NCBI GenBank assembly: GCA_010094045.1
Contig: ML986725.1
Location: 2,051 to 66,050, forward strand
Direction: 5' to 3'
Length of the DNA: 64,000 bases
DNA from: Lojkania enalia
Taxonomy: Eukaryota; Ascomycota; Dothideomycetes; Pleosporales
Of the stretch, positions 11,652 through 23,653 are shown piece after piece. Below the pieces are notes generated by a model, which did no database searches, was not told the origin of the DNA, and saw only the letters and a program-made list of their open reading frames with translations. The position numbers and the translations under genes are program-made. The number at the start of each line of letters is the position of its first letter. Within the stretch, counting starts at the first letter, position 1.

Positions 11652-14600
11652 CTTATAATTCTTTAGATTCTTACTAAATATTAGATTATTATTAATATAA
11701 GTAGTATAGAATATATTAAAATATAATCTTAATATATTATTTATAAAGTATTAAAATATACTTAGAATATTAACTAGATTAAAAAATATTACTAGGTATT
11801 TAAATAGCCTATAATATATATAAAAGATAGTCTTCTATTTATCTCTTTTAATAATTCTTAGCTTATTAAATATAGTAATAATATTAAGTTTAATATAGTA
11901 TTTAGCCTTACTAAATCGGGTTAATATTTCTTAAATTAGTAGAATTAAGTATTAGTTCTTAATAGTAATAGTATTTAAGGCTCTATAGTTTATATAAAAT
12001 TAGAGACTACTTCTAGATTTCTTTATAAAGATTATAGGTATAGCTATTAATAATAAACTTACTCTAATAAATCCCTTAAATAAGTTCTTATTAAGATACT
12101 TCTTTAGTACCTTTAACTTATTCTAGAATATCTTATAGAGTAGATTAAAACTAGTTTACTTACTATTCTCTAGTTTAATTTTATAATTATATAATTATTA
12201 TTTAAATAGCTTATTTATATTTTTATATAAGAAGATAGATAATAGATTATAGTATTCTTTAGGTACTTTAATAATAGAGTTAGTATATACCTTTAGAGTT
12301 AGAGCCTTATTAATATTAGCTATTAATATAGTAAAGATTTTATAGTTAGATTACTAGAAGAGTTAAACTAGTAGTATAGCGCCTATATAGTATATATTTA
12401 ACTATAATATAAACTTTAGATATTTAGACTTAGATAGATTCTTTTAACTATAATCTTTATCTAAAATTAGATTAGTTTTAGTTTTAAATTCTTTTAACTA
12501 GTATAGTATTTTAGATAGCTAATAATTATATTAGATATAACTTAATAGGTAGAGTTTTAAATAGTACTATCTAAGCTTTAAGCTATATAGGGGTTATAAA
12601 TTAGTTACTTTAGAATCTCCTTTTATATTAAGTTCGGGTAGTTTATAGTCTTTAATAACTATTTAAATAGCCTATTAGTAGATAATAGTATTAGTAACTT
12701 ATAAGTATTAAGTTAGATATTAGTTAGTAGTAAAGACTAGCTATTTATTCTCGTAGTCTAGGTTTATATAATACTTATATATCTATAACTATTCTAGAAT
12801 TAACTAGTATTTTTCTAATATAATTATATAAAAATATACTATCTCTAAATAGTTTAAGTATTAAAAGGTTAAGATAACTAAGTAGAAGATAATTCTTCTA
12901 TAAAAAACTTCTCTATTAAAGCTAGTTAAATATAAGTTATATAAGAGTTATATTTTTTTAGAGTTTTAGGGTATATATAAAGTCTCTATAAATATAGCTA
13001 TAACTAGTAGTTTTAGTATTAATAAGAATATTAATATTTTACTAAACTAAGTCTTAATAGATTAAAAAAGGAGTTAAAATCTAATAGTTTTATAACTATT
13101 TCTATAGAAGCTAGTTCTATAAATATATAGAGATTTAGTATAAATATAATTCTAAGAAGTAACTTACTTCTAGAATAGATCTTTTAGTAATATTCTAGTT
13201 AGTAAAACTAGTTATATTTAAAAGTAAGAGTAATAGCTTTATCTATAAGATAATAAGCGTATTAAAAATTAGTTAGAGGATTAGTTAGAAGATTAAGAAT
13301 AGGACTTATAAGATATAATAGAGCTCTAAGACCTTTAATAAATTAATAGTAGAAGGGCGCTATATTCTAGTAAAATATATCTCTTACTATTATACTTATA
13401 ATAGCGTTTTTTATAGCAGCGTCTTTCTTATTTATTAGAGCTTATAAGTATATAGCTAAAAGTTTTAAGTTCTATAATATTTAAGTCCTTCTAATAAATA
13501 GTATAATACTTCGGTTATTTATAATAATTACTAGATAGATAATATAGGTTAATATAGTTATTTAGGGTACTAGGTATTATAATACCTATTATAGTATAGT
13601 AGAGCTTATTAGAGAGAGAATATTAGAGATATATAATTTATCTAGTCTTATTTAGTTTAGTATCTATAATTAGACGTTAGAATTTAGTAAAGTAAGTAGA
13701 GAACCTACTTTAGCCTTACTTTAAAGTCTCTAGCTTACTCTATACTATAGTCTTCTTATTCTAGTTACTATAGGTAGATTTTAAGAAGGCAACTAAGCTA
13801 TTTATAGAGTTAATACTCTTATCTATTAATAGGTTAACTAATATTACTAGATCTTATTTTAGATAGGAATAGATATATAAAAGGCGGGTATATTTAGTTA
13901 AGTATTAGTTAATATTTCCTTCTAGTTTATAGTAGAGCTTTCTAATAAAGTATAAAAGCTCTAAACGTTTACTAGAAAATATTAAAAAGTTAAGTAAGTA
14001 GTTAAAATAGAAATATAGGTTATATATAATTTTAGGTAGATTAGAAGTTAATATAAGTATCGATTTAGAAGCTAGGGTTATAGGTTAAATTAGGCTAAAG
14101 GCGGGTAATAGTTCTATTACTATTAATATACTAGTAGTTAGTAGAAGAGTAGCTATTTAGCAGCTATTAAATTCTCTTTATATTACTTTAAGATCTAATT
14201 TATAGTAGTTCTTCTAGGTTACTAGAGCCTCTACTAGTATCTTATTCTTCTACTATAAAGAGTTTAATTTACTTTAGATCTTTTTAAGTATATTAATAAG
14301 TACGTTCTTATCTATAATATATAGTAGTAGATAATATAATATAATATTATAGATACTTATATATAGTTAGTTAATTATACTTTAGGTAGTTAACTCTATT
14401 ACTATATACTATATATAAATAGTAAAATATTATATAAAGAATAGAAATATCTATATTATATAAGTTTTTATAGAAGCTAGGTCTATACTACTATATAGGC
14501 TAGCTAGGTTGGTAAAACCTTCCTCTATTATAGTTAAGATAAGTCGGTTATATTCTAGCTAGTAGCTAATAGCTATTACTAGTAGCTAGTTTAAGTATTA
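11652..14600 (-). mobile_element. Ty3/gypsy element 2, upstream part to mid reverse transcriptase
   Basis: The minus strand encodes the N-terminal half of a Ty3/gypsy reverse transcriptase between about 12,200 and 11,652: NLFKGFIRVSL, then IFIKKSRSSL, YRALNTITIKN, KLNIITIFNKLRI, LVIFFNLVNILSIF and YINNNLIFSKNLKNYK. It stops exactly at the copia insertion site. Sequence further right should be the protease/gag part but is too eroded to read; its right limit is approximate. Confidence 0.75.
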
Positions 14601-14699
14601 TAGTAAGAATAGTATAGGTGTAGAGGTGTTACAGTATTACTATAATAAATAGCTTATCTACTATAATTAATAATTCTCTTAATTTACTTACTAAAGATA

Positions 14700-15093
14700 T
14701 TATATAAATAGTTTATTTATATATACTATTTTAATATTAGGTTAGTTAGTTTTAGAAAGTAAATAAGGTTCTATAGAAGTAAGATAGTCTTACTAAAGCT
14801 AAAGCTGCTGAGATAACTATTTAAAAGGAGGTAGATAAGTAGTTAAAGGATGAAGTATATATAGATAGAAAGTATAGAAGAGTAGGTATATTATACTAAA
14901 AACGCTATAGTTGCTATAGTAAGTCTAGATATAATACTAGAACTTATATAGTAGTAGATAAATAGTATATCTATCCCCTATTAAATTATTATAATAATAT
15001 CTATAGATATTATTATAATATATACCTCTAAATATAGAGATAACTAATTAAGTAGATAACTTATTTAGGTAGATAACTTACTTATAAAATATA
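14700..15093 (+). mobile_element. Fot1-like transposase C-terminal fragment with right terminal repeat
   Basis: The plus strand encodes a lysine/glutamate-rich tail followed by a zinc-knuckle-like motif RYSCYSKSRYNTRTY at about 14,903-14,948, equivalent to the RHCSRCSEPGHNAR motif at about 25,885 on the minus strand. A 44-bp terminal repeat at 15,050-15,093 matches 16,709-16,752 in the same orientation; the differences are transitions. No transposase core is attached, so this is an end fragment. Confidence 0.65.
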
Positions 15094-15299
15094 TTATATT
15101 ATAATAGAACTTTATTTACTTCTTAAAACTATTATATATTAAATAGTATTAATTACTAAGATAAATATTAATATATTAAAGGAGGGTAAGTAGTCTATTA
15201 AACTAGAGGCTAGTAATAGTAAAACTATATAGGCCTAAAAATAGACTAACTATAATAGGATAGTAGAAATATATAATAGAAGCTAACTAATCTAATACT
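15094..15299 (+). repeat. Dispersed repeat family, RIP-mutated copy
   Basis: About 15,170-15,290 aligns with 42,960-43,085 (plus), 47,850-47,960 (minus) and part of 48,805-48,930 (plus), sharing the core ACTATATAGGCCT and GGATAGTAGAAA. This copy carries C-to-T and G-to-A changes; the others are largely free of them. Confidence 0.6.
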
Positions 15300-16752
15300 A
15301 AAGTAGTATATATAAATAAACTATTAGTATAGTACCTTTAGTAAGTAGATTAAGTAACTTATTAATTATAGTAAGTAAGCTATTCTAATACCTAGTAATA
15401 TAATCTTAAATTAGTATTATTTAAGACTCTAGCTTAATAGTATTTATTAGTACTTCTAACTCCCAGCTATAACTAGCTACTACTAGTAGTAATAGTATAC
15501 GAAGCTTAATATTAAGCTTTAATAGCAGTATATTAAAATTATATAGTTTTAAGCTAGTACCTTAAAAGCTTATATATATATTAGCTTTAGTAATAGAGTA
15601 CTAATATACTATACTAAAGGTTAGTAAAAAGTTAAGCTTTATAATATGGTAGATACTAGCTTATATAAGCTTACCAATCTAGCGCCTATATACCTTCTTT
15701 AACGGCGAGAAACAGCCTTATCTAGGGGCTATAGTAGATGTAATAAATATGCTAGCATATATAATAGAATAATATCCTTCTTATTATAGAGCAGCTGAAA
15801 CTTAGTAGATCTATAACTCTTATAGCTATTAATAACTAGTAGACGATAAGCACCTACTATATACTATTCTATATACTAATTAAAACTCTCTAGCTATTTA
15901 ATCGCGGGTTTATTATTAGTCTATCTACTATCGTTCAGCGCAATTACTCCTCTAGGTGTTATATTATCGCCTTAATACTATATAGAGAGGTACTATTTAC
16001 TAGAAACAATAACGAATAGTAGGATAGTATTACTAGAAGTACTGATAGTCTAAATAACTATTATCTACTTACAACTACCTAGCTGCAGTAATTTTAGTCG
16101 AATAGCTAATAGCTCAGCGCTAGTAGCTATCTTATTAGTAGATGCGATACTTATCTAGAAGCCTCTATCGTCGAAATTATAGATATTATTATTAGTAATA
16201 CTATACTTTGTATTAGTATTCCGTACCAGGTCGAACCAGCTACTAATAACCTCAAGGTCCTTATAGAGAGCTCGCTAATAGTGGCATTTTTAACAAAGGC
16301 ATATTTTAAACTTAGGGATACGATTGATAAAGTTTAATAAATAGTTTTTGCCGATCTAGTAAGTAGAGCAATCTCTAAGTAGTTAGCTATATCTCGTACA
16401 CTATCGAGCATAGGAGTATATCAACGAGATAATAGGCCTAGTATATGCCGAATAATAGTCGATTCCTCTAGCTTTATAAGCTACTTTGAATTGGGCTCGT
16501 GATCGCGTCGTGAAGGTCTACTAGTACGTCGGCCTCTAAGCGTTGTTCGGGGGATGCTATAGGTAACTATAGCGCTTCTTACGCTCTGAATTTGATCTTG
16601 ATTGATAGCTGAGATTGTCAGCGATATCTGACCTTATTAATATATCGATTGAGGCTGAGGTGGTCCCCGCATCGTTTTGTAAGTAGGTATAGTATGACTT
16701 CTTAGCAAAAGTGGGCGACTCGCTTGGGTGGACGACCCGCTTGTGAAATATG
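15300..16752 (-). mobile_element. Fot1-like DNA transposon, minus strand, RIP-dead
   Basis: Read from the right-hand terminal repeat (16,709-16,752, beginning AAGTGGGCGACTCGC) leftwards, the minus strand gives a Fot1-type transposase: TRSRAQFK and helix-turn-helix remnants near 16,500, the DDIYNFDE region near 16,160, a GAYRLLVINSYKSY block near 15,850 and LYNKKDII near 15,790. Its 16,080-16,530 portion is a diverged copy of 26,180-26,600. The left end is not clearly marked. Confidence 0.7.
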
Positions 16753-16840
16753 TTATAGTATATAAACATAGAATATTCTATACTAGAACTCAATTAAAAC
16801 TTTTATAACTAAATATATTACCTATACCTACTTAGAAGAA

Positions 16841-17269
16841 TCACCGGCTCCGGCATGTTAGTCTTGTTATTGTCTTGTAACGGTCCTATTATGAGAGCGA
16901 AGTCAACTACAAGTAGTATTTGGAGTCACATTCTCAGCACGTGTGAAGAGCTTCCAACTTTTGAGAGAAAATTTCTGCTTAGCTGCGATGAATTTAGCGG
17001 GAAACCGGAATATAAGACAGAACCGGGATACTACGGTACTCAAATATTGGCAAACAGCGTGGGCTTCCTCGTTTGGCGTTTGGAAGCGACAGAGTCTATC
17101 CTATAGGGCTAGCACGCCATGCGCTCAGCTTTATCCTGCACCGGCGCCATCCAGCCGTGACCCTCACAATGCCTTGCTGAGGTTCGCCAGCGCCGCTTTT
17201 GGGGCACCCCCTTTCGCTTGCCTCTATAGAGCTCCTCCCCCCCACAAGGCATTACTGCCCTGCCAGCCT
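16841..17269. other. No gene recognised
   Basis: Base composition is normal again. Open frames at 16,855-17,106 and 16,943-17,311 carry no recognisable family and overlap in conflicting frames. The second may include debris of the signal region of the pseudogene that follows. Confidence 0.5.
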
Positions 17270-18345
17270 GCACGCCAATCTCGGGATACCATGATATCGC
17301 AACCACAGTAGCCGACTATGATGCCTTCATCAACTCTCTGGATGCGGTCTACAGCACGGTACCAGGCATTTTACTAATACCGAAATTCTTTTTCACACCA
17401 CGGCCATTGATTTCCCGGGCCTGGGGACCATTACTGCCCATAGTTACTGGGATGCAAGCGCTCTTCGTGCAACCAGGTTCAGCATCGCGTCTGCGCTGAC
17501 AACTATTACAGAACCTTGTCTCACCGCGGCACTCCTACCATCACCCATGGGCTCCGTATGCTCGCCACACGAGGATCATTGTACGTTTCTCCTGTTTAGC
17601 CAGGTTTGTGCCTTTTGGTGACCCCTTTAGAGCATCGCGAGCCCCTTACCTGCGATAACTAGAGATCTTATCATAACCTCTCTAGGAGAATGTAGCCCTC
17701 CCCGGGCTCCTGAACCAATGACTCCCCCACTGGTCTCTTTGCTGCAAGTGATAACTTCCCTTGGAGAATGTATGTCCTATGATGACCATTGGCATTGCCC
17801 TCTTAACATCCTAGAGCAGCCAACTCTTGCACTAACGCCAATAGGAACTTGCAAACTTCATGACAATCATTGATACTGTCCTCCTGGAGTTCCTGAGCCC
17901 ACTACCTGCAGCCCTGAGCTTAACAATCCTTTGTATAGGGCGCGTGTGTACCCTATTAAGGCCACTCGCACTATCCCGATGGCGTCCCTGAGCCGACAAT
18001 GCCATCTGGTGGAACAGACGGTCAACGCCAACCGCAGGGGAATCTAATAAACACGTCCCACATGGTGATTATTGGCATTGGTCTAGGGGGACTCCTGAGC
18101 CTAATCCCCGGCCCCCAGAAACCACCGAAACCACTTCAACGAGAAGCGCTGACGGCGAGCGCTGATGGCGAGCGTGCTCCTCATGAAGACCACTAGCATT
18201 ATCCGGAAGACGTGCCTATGCCTACTGCCCCTCCACCTACAGCAGCTAGTGCGATAGCTCTGAGTACGATTCCACGCGAAAATATGGGCCACATGATGAC
18301 TACTGGCACTATTCTGCGGGAGTGCCTGAACTAAGACTCCTCACC
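17270..18345 (+). pseudogene. Decayed gene for a secreted tandem-repeat protein with HDDHWHCP-GVPEP units
   Basis: The left part reads, across frame changes, as a small globular region (TVADYDAFINSLDAVYSTVP, then FHTTAIDFPGLGTITAHSYW, then FSIASALTTI) ending in VCSPHEDHC near 17,551-17,577. After it come about six degenerate copies, 80-125 bp apart, of a unit resembling HDDHWHCP-x-GVPEP: near 17,776 (YDDHWHCP), 17,857 (HDNH-stop-YCPPGVPEP), 17,962 (HSHYPDGVPEP), 18,060 (HGDYWHW), 18,184 (HEDH-stop-HYPEDVPMP) and 18,290 (HDDYWHYSAGVPE). In-frame stops and shifts between units show it is dead. Similar HGDHWHCP-type repeats occur in secreted or GPI-anchored ascomycete proteins; this comparison is from memory. 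Function is unknown. Confidence 0.6.
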
Positions 18346-18699
18346 TAGGCAGCTCACTAACTACCCCTACTTCAATTATGATACTCTAAGGCGGTGCTAG
18401 GGGCTCTAGCTCTTCGAATAGTTAGGAACGCTATACGTCCACATTGCTTGTAATTTAAATGGCCGTATGCTGTATATACCCTTTTCAAATAACGTTCTTT
18501 TTGAAGGCCCTTCTAAGGCAAGGCACGTAGCAGGGGACTCAAGGAACAGGCTGGGAGTATATATACCCCGATTAGGAACATGATAAATTTTTAGGTACCG
18601 ATGAGAACTTAGGGGATTTAGAGTAAAGAGAAATGTATATATTTAATAATCACATGGCTCAAGGGTTTTACAGATGGGAACCGAGAGCTTCTTAAGTTT
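18346..18699. other. No gene recognised
   Basis: There is no open frame or motif of note between the tandem-repeat relic and the inverted-repeat copy. Confidence 0.5.
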
Positions 18700-18925
18700 T
18701 CCATGTGGTGAGAGGCGAATCTTGTCTCAGGGAGGGAGATGAGGAGCTGAACTGGTTGATTGAGGATGGCCAGTGGGCCATATTTATGTACATAAGAAAG
18801 GGTATATCAGCTGATATCCAGCGTGATCTGATATCGTGCGACGGTATCCGATACAACCTGCAACCGGATAACTTGCTCCCGTACGGTAGTAGGAAATCGT
18901 ACACAGTAGACTCGCCAGATCCCTA
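18700..18925 (+). repeat. Dispersed coding-relic repeat, copy 1 (inverted relative to 42.4 kb)
   Basis: The plus strand reads VRGESCLREGDEELNWLIED, then GQWAIFMYI, ISADIQRDLISCDGIRYNLQ and PDNLLPYGSRKS. The segment 42,390-42,605 is the same sequence in opposite orientation, with about 80-90% identity by eye and small indels. The family is not recognised; conservation of the frame suggests a once-coding multicopy sequence. Confidence 0.75.
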
Positions 18926-19734
18926 TCACATTCTATGGTAATGCGTTTAACACAGACTCTGCAGCCTCGAAAACCAGTACAACTAGTCCACATAGAGAAG
19001 ATATCGGCAATAACACTTTTATCCCAGCCGACCAGAAAGACGATAGAGATGACGATTTTGAGAATGAAGGTCAAAGTTCAAATAGCGGAAGCTCAAGCGG
19101 CGGCAATTCCGACGCTAGCGCCGCCAGCAACAACAGACTACCACATGGAGTGTATCAGCCTGTACCAGCCCGGACGCGTCTGCCTATGGCGGGAGTCAGA
19201 TAATGAGCGCTTATTCGAGTACAAGGACAAGAAAGGGATGAGATGGGACGATATATGCCCCAGCTTCCCTAATTAGACTTAAGGCGTAGTATAGGCGCGC
19301 CAGTACGCATTACAAGAGAAATGATCCACAAAGAACACTCCGATTCCGTCAATACAAGATACACGCTATCCCTTCCTATGACGTAGCACTCCTTAGTATC
19401 TCCCACCCTATTACCTTCGCTATATCAATTACGTGACGCGGTTGCTTCGTAGTTGGGGCATTGGTGTTCCGATTTTCGCTAGACCTCATCCGGCGATGCA
19501 AGCGAAGCACACTACTTTCGTTAAGGCCTGCCCATTGTTGGATGAGCTGGTTACATGGACTGAGAGAATTCTATGAGTGCCTTTCTGGACAGGTATTGTT
19601 TCATACTTAAGCATATACTTTAGCTGGGCGGTGCCACAGCTCCCGTGCAACGTCAAACAACAGTTAGGCTCACATTCCCAGAAGACTCATTAGAATCGCT
19701 CTCGCAAGAAAGCCCACCATGCCAGCCACCCCCC
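18926..19734 (+). other. Possible decayed Ser/Asp-rich coding relic, otherwise empty
   Basis: From about 18,935 to 19,195 one plus-strand frame stays open through a low-complexity stretch (DDRDDDFENEGQSS, then SGSSSGGNSDASAASNN), then meets TAA TGA. It continues the frame of the repeat to its left loosely. No family is assigned. From 19,280 to 19,734 nothing is recognised. Confidence 0.3.
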
Positions 19735-20425
19735 GACTGCTCTAGATATTGCAGAAGAACCGAAAAGCCCATAATGCGCCAACACACCTCGACAATTCCA
19801 GACTAGATAAGGATGCTTGCACTAAAGGCGCTTAGTGTGCCAATAGCTATGGTGGCCGACTTGTCGTTGCTATTGAAGTGAGCCAATATGCCGATTCCGA
19901 TGGCCATGTCGACCGGTGTCATAAGCGCGAATGTAGAGGCGAGAATCAGCTTATCGGCAAGACGGACGCTGTGCGACCGGTCCGAATGCGCCTGCGCGGC
20001 GCCGGCTCAACCGCCCTTATGATTTGGCGAAGGGAGGGCCGCTATGCAGGTGCCCAGGGCAATGCCTTCCAAAATCTAATAGAAAATATGACGATAAGAA
20101 GGGTAATGAAGACAGAATCGTACCTGACAACAAGGGTGAGTCTAATTACTAAGATTCGATATTAGCACAGCATCCCACATGTCAAGGTCGTCTGCTTGGT
20201 CAATGAACGAACGATGCCACTCTAGCCCAACCCTTCCTTAGAAATACTTGACCTTTCCAGATTAGTGAGAGCAAGCTTCGTCTCGTGGTTTACTACGCCA
20301 CACGCTGTCCCACATATTCCATAAGGATATGAATGCGCCAGCATGAGCACCGCGGCTGCAGAGCTTTCATAGGACAGCTCTTCCGAGCACTCGTTATTAA
20401 ACATAATATTCGCGTGGCTCAATAT
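19735..20425 (-). pseudogene. ZIP-family zinc transporter relic
   Basis: Minus-strand pieces in different frames match the order of a ZIP (SLC39) transporter: CSEELSYESSAAAVLMLA and, in another frame, ILMEYVGQRVA near 20,390-20,300; a GHCPGH/EGIALG-like segment near 20,060; and LADKLILASTFALMTPVDMA, IGIGILAHFNS, TIAIGTLSAFSASILI near 19,965-19,800. The last block corresponds to the conserved ZIP helices (alaFALTTPiGiAIGigv... gvfdaiSAGiLiY). The gene is broken by stops and at least three frame changes, without RIP-type saturation. A functional ZIP protein imports zinc or iron across a membrane; this copy cannot. Confidence 0.6.
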
Positions 20426-22459
20426 TTTCCATTATGAAAGTCGGCGGAATCATCTCGACATGGTGGAATGCGCTCTGTGTGTTGACTTGGATGAATGAAG
20501 GCAGTTGAAAATATGACACTAGCTCCGAACTACTGAAGGAGTATAAATGCGAAGTTGGTCGTCTGGATACGAGATAACGATGAAATTGTAATAAGGCTAA
20601 AGAGTCCTAGCGATTGCCACTGTCAGTCCAATCGGTTAACCGTTCTTCCTTTATCAGGGCTTTCTTACCAATGAAGCTTGTCACCAGAACAACCAACAGA
20701 AATCCAACTTGAAGCCTAACATTGTAGTCTCTTTACCTTTTCACAATTATTACTGTTCTGAGATTCGTCTTGGTCGTCCTCGTCATGCCAGTTTCGCGTC
20801 CCGGGTCATTAAGTTATATTCGATGAAGACCCGCCAGCAGACTGGCGAAGATGCTGTTGGTAGGAATAGACCAAAGGACGCGCTGTGAAGGGGACGCAAT
20901 CGATGCTAGCGTGGAAATAGCGATGCGTCCTAGATGGCTCCTCCGATGGATGGCTCTCTCCTGGACCTTCCTGGTGAGCATCATTGCACTATTGCTTAGG
21001 TATTAGAAGTCGGACGTCGTCACCGTTTGGAGCAACACATCGCCTGGTTTTATCAGTGCTCGCCGTAGAGGAAGCGCAGGAACGAGCTCTCGAGTTGCCG
21101 GTCCGTGGGAATAACAGCCTGTATAGGCCGAGGTGACGGTCGAGAATTGGATTACAGAGAATTCAGAGGTTCGAGCCCTCTTTGTTGGAGTGTATCGCCA
21201 ATGTGACCCTTCAGGTAGTACGTATCTCTAACGATTCTTATGAGCGGCAATGGGTATGACGAGAGCAGAGCTTCGACCACGCATGGATTCTGGGCGGCCA
21301 GTTTCCTGCGGTGTGGTGCTGCCCATGAGGGTACTCTCGCCAAGCTCCCACCCAGCGGGCCAGCGGCGAGCCCTTGTCCAAAAGAGGCAGTTTCACTCGT
21401 AATTTTCGTCTAGCCCACGGGGACACCCTTCAAATTCCGCTCGTGGGCTGGCTGACACGGCTGGGTGATGGCGTCGAACGCAGCCCGTGTCGTTCAGGCG
21501 GAAGGGCCCAAGCATCGCAGACGGCGACAATGCCGCTGCCCGCCGCCCAGAATGCAGGCTGGCATGAGAAGACGAGAAGTGTGGCCCACCAAAAGTCCAA
21601 TTACAGGGCCTGGGCACGACGACGGCTCCCGGCCGGGAAAGCGTATTTCCGGAGATGGGAGGCATCTCGCCGCAAGAGGCATCTGACACCCCAAATGAAG
21701 CTCCATTCGATCATTTTGCTGATTGCTAGCGGCGTACGACGAATTCTGGCACGGGAGTTCCGCCATCCATCCGCGTGGAGAAGTACACAATTACCCGTCT
21801 ATGTTTCGGGCGCCAGAATTATAAATCCCACTCCAACATTGCGAACCATCATCACGTACAGTCCATCATTCTCAAGCGCCATGGCCGATCGCCGTATTTC
21901 ATCCCTTTTCTAAGTTAACTCCGGCGTTATACCCTACATTGGCAGCTCCCACAACGACTAGCAATCGGGCTAGAAGAGCACAGCACACCTCCTACCAGTA
22001 GTGCCACTTGGCCCAACGCTATGGGAGAGCCCAGCACAGCTGCTACTCTAGTGAACTGAGTAGGTGATGTGGTGCGCGTGGGGGCGCTCATAGTTGCAAT
22101 TCCATTTCTTGGTGGCGGCGCAGTGAAGAGCGGCCCCTAGGTTAGGGTTCATCCATATGGTCATGCCTGCTTTCTCCTGGGGCTTGGTGTTGGCCGCCGG
22201 GTTGTTAACTCTAGGGAAGCTGTGTAGCGGGACAGACCACCCGCAACAGTGACCAGCGGGCCATCCTCCAAATTGCACTCGCAAACAGTATGCACGTTCC
22301 ATCTTCTTCCACCGCCCCCCCTAATTTTCCTCAAATTTCTGCACTATTAGTCGCGCCTCAACAGATTTTTAAAGCGCATCACAGCGCCATCATCGTGGAA
22401 CAGCGACCGGTCGCTTCCTTGAGGCATACTGGAGAGAAGTAGCAACTCCGGGTCCGTTT
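20426..22459. other. No supported gene
   Basis: Several overlapping frames (for example 21,374-21,913 plus, 21,494-21,790 minus, 22,048-22,302 minus) are open because the stretch is GC-rich, but none shows a recognisable domain, signal peptide or consistent splice sites. A hydrophobic stretch on the plus strand near 20,940-21,005 may be a membrane-protein relic. Confidence 0.45.
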
Positions 22460-23653
22460 GTGTCAGAGCGATGGAGCTTGGGAACCCCATATCCCGTGCG
22501 TACGACTCCTCGACAAGCTATACTCCCTGCGGTCCTACCGTCAGCAAAACTTAGCCAAGGAGGAGCGATGGATGGACTTATACACAGGTACACCCAAGAA
22601 ACAAAGAAGTACGACAGAACCGTTCGCATTTGCCAAGGCCACGATGTACTGGCATGCTCTTTCGATTATATATCGGAATCCTCCGTCGGATACTCAAAGA
22701 ATCTGGCCGCAATACAGGAACTCATCCAAGTTGACTCTGGGCTATACGATGATATCGTCAAACACAGTTTAAACGCCTACGGGATAGGGCACGAAGAGCG
22801 TGAAGACCACATTGGAGAAGCTAGAAGAATCAATAGAGCAGCTGAAAGGGTATCTTGCAGTTCCTCAAACACTATATGCGTGACTAGGCTGATGATGGCT
22901 CCCTAGGGCGCGAAGCTGCATTCTCCTACACTCTAGTGACCCTTCTAGCTTTTTTCCTATCTAGGTTAGCAATCAAGAGTCCCAAATTAAGGCTCTCCTT
23001 CTAGATACCGATTTAAGAAGACTAGGGCACGAGGTATTCGCGCTTGGGGTTCGTACGAGGAATTCGGCTGGTATAGCTTCCTCTGACCCATGTGCTAGGA
23101 CCATCAACGAGTAGTCGACTTACATTGAAGTCTTCTATAGATACCTCGAAGCTCATCACCAGTCGTACACGATCCACCTACATCCCTTCCTTCATTCCAT
23201 GCCACGCCATGCCACTACCATCGATATACAACATGGGCAGCGGTTCCAGACAGAAACTTAGAATAATTATTGGTTTTACTCGTGGAGGGCGATTTCACTA
23301 AGGTGTTTGCTGACGAACCTGGTCAATATGATGTTATCACCCACTTCTTTATCGACAAGGCGCGGAATCTATCAATGTGTCTCGATACTATCTATCGGCC
23401 GCTAGGAAGAGGGGCTACTGAGTTCCGGGCCGCTTCTCTATGGCTCTAGCTCGTTATACCGTTTATTTTAGATAAAATCGTAATAGTCGCTAAGCATATT
23501 GGATTTGACTTTCCAGAGATGGCGGATAGTTGCGGGGAGCTTGCCAACAATAACAAGCTGGCCTGGTGGATGAAGGCGGCGTATGGGTTCAACGAAAGGG
23601 CACTGACTAAACACTCTTACGAGGCACATCCGTGGATTCCACAGAAGCGTTGA
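22460..23653 (+). pseudogene. Carnosine N-methyltransferase-like (N2227 family) relic
   Basis: Plus-strand pieces follow the order of N2227/UPF0586 SAM-dependent methyltransferases. First comes a helical N-terminal part (AAIQELIQVDSGLYDDIVK, near 22,710-22,765). Then comes a shifted middle (TINE-stop-STYIEVFYRYLEAHH and the matching PRHATTIDIQHG, about 23,100-23,240), equivalent to the conserved region after the SAM-binding GxGxGR loop. Last is a well-preserved C-terminal block at 23,285-23,653: GDFTKVFADEPGQYDV, THFFIDKARNLSMCLDTI, FPEMADSCGEL and AAYGFNERALTKHSYEAHP. Frameshifts and an in-frame TAG at about 23,448 break it. Intact relatives methylate carnosine to anserine using SAM. Confidence 0.65.

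Larger units (their letters stand above)
1..16840. other. RIP-mutated AT-rich transposon block
   Basis: The block is very AT-rich, with CpA (and TpG outside CTG) almost absent and TpA in excess. That is the signature of fungal repeat-induced point mutation acting on CpA. No open gene exists; every recognisable protein is a transposon protein full of TAA/TAG stops at former CAA/CAG/TGG codons. Composition changes sharply near 16,840, where normal CpA frequency returns. The mutation pattern is seen directly; RIP as the cause is inference from known Pezizomycotina biology. Confidence 0.9.

Noticed and set aside
17270..17560. FAD-linked (berberine-bridge-type) oxidoreductase relic
   Set aside because: DYDAFINSLDAVYSTVPGIL gave a weak impression of that family, but the frame leads directly into HEDHC and the HDDHWHC repeats, so it is better explained as the N-terminal part of the tandem-repeat protein.
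21374..21913. 179-codon plus frame and overlapping frames on both strands
   Set aside because: GC-rich DNA leaves several frames open at once; none has a recognisable domain, signal peptide or splice pattern.
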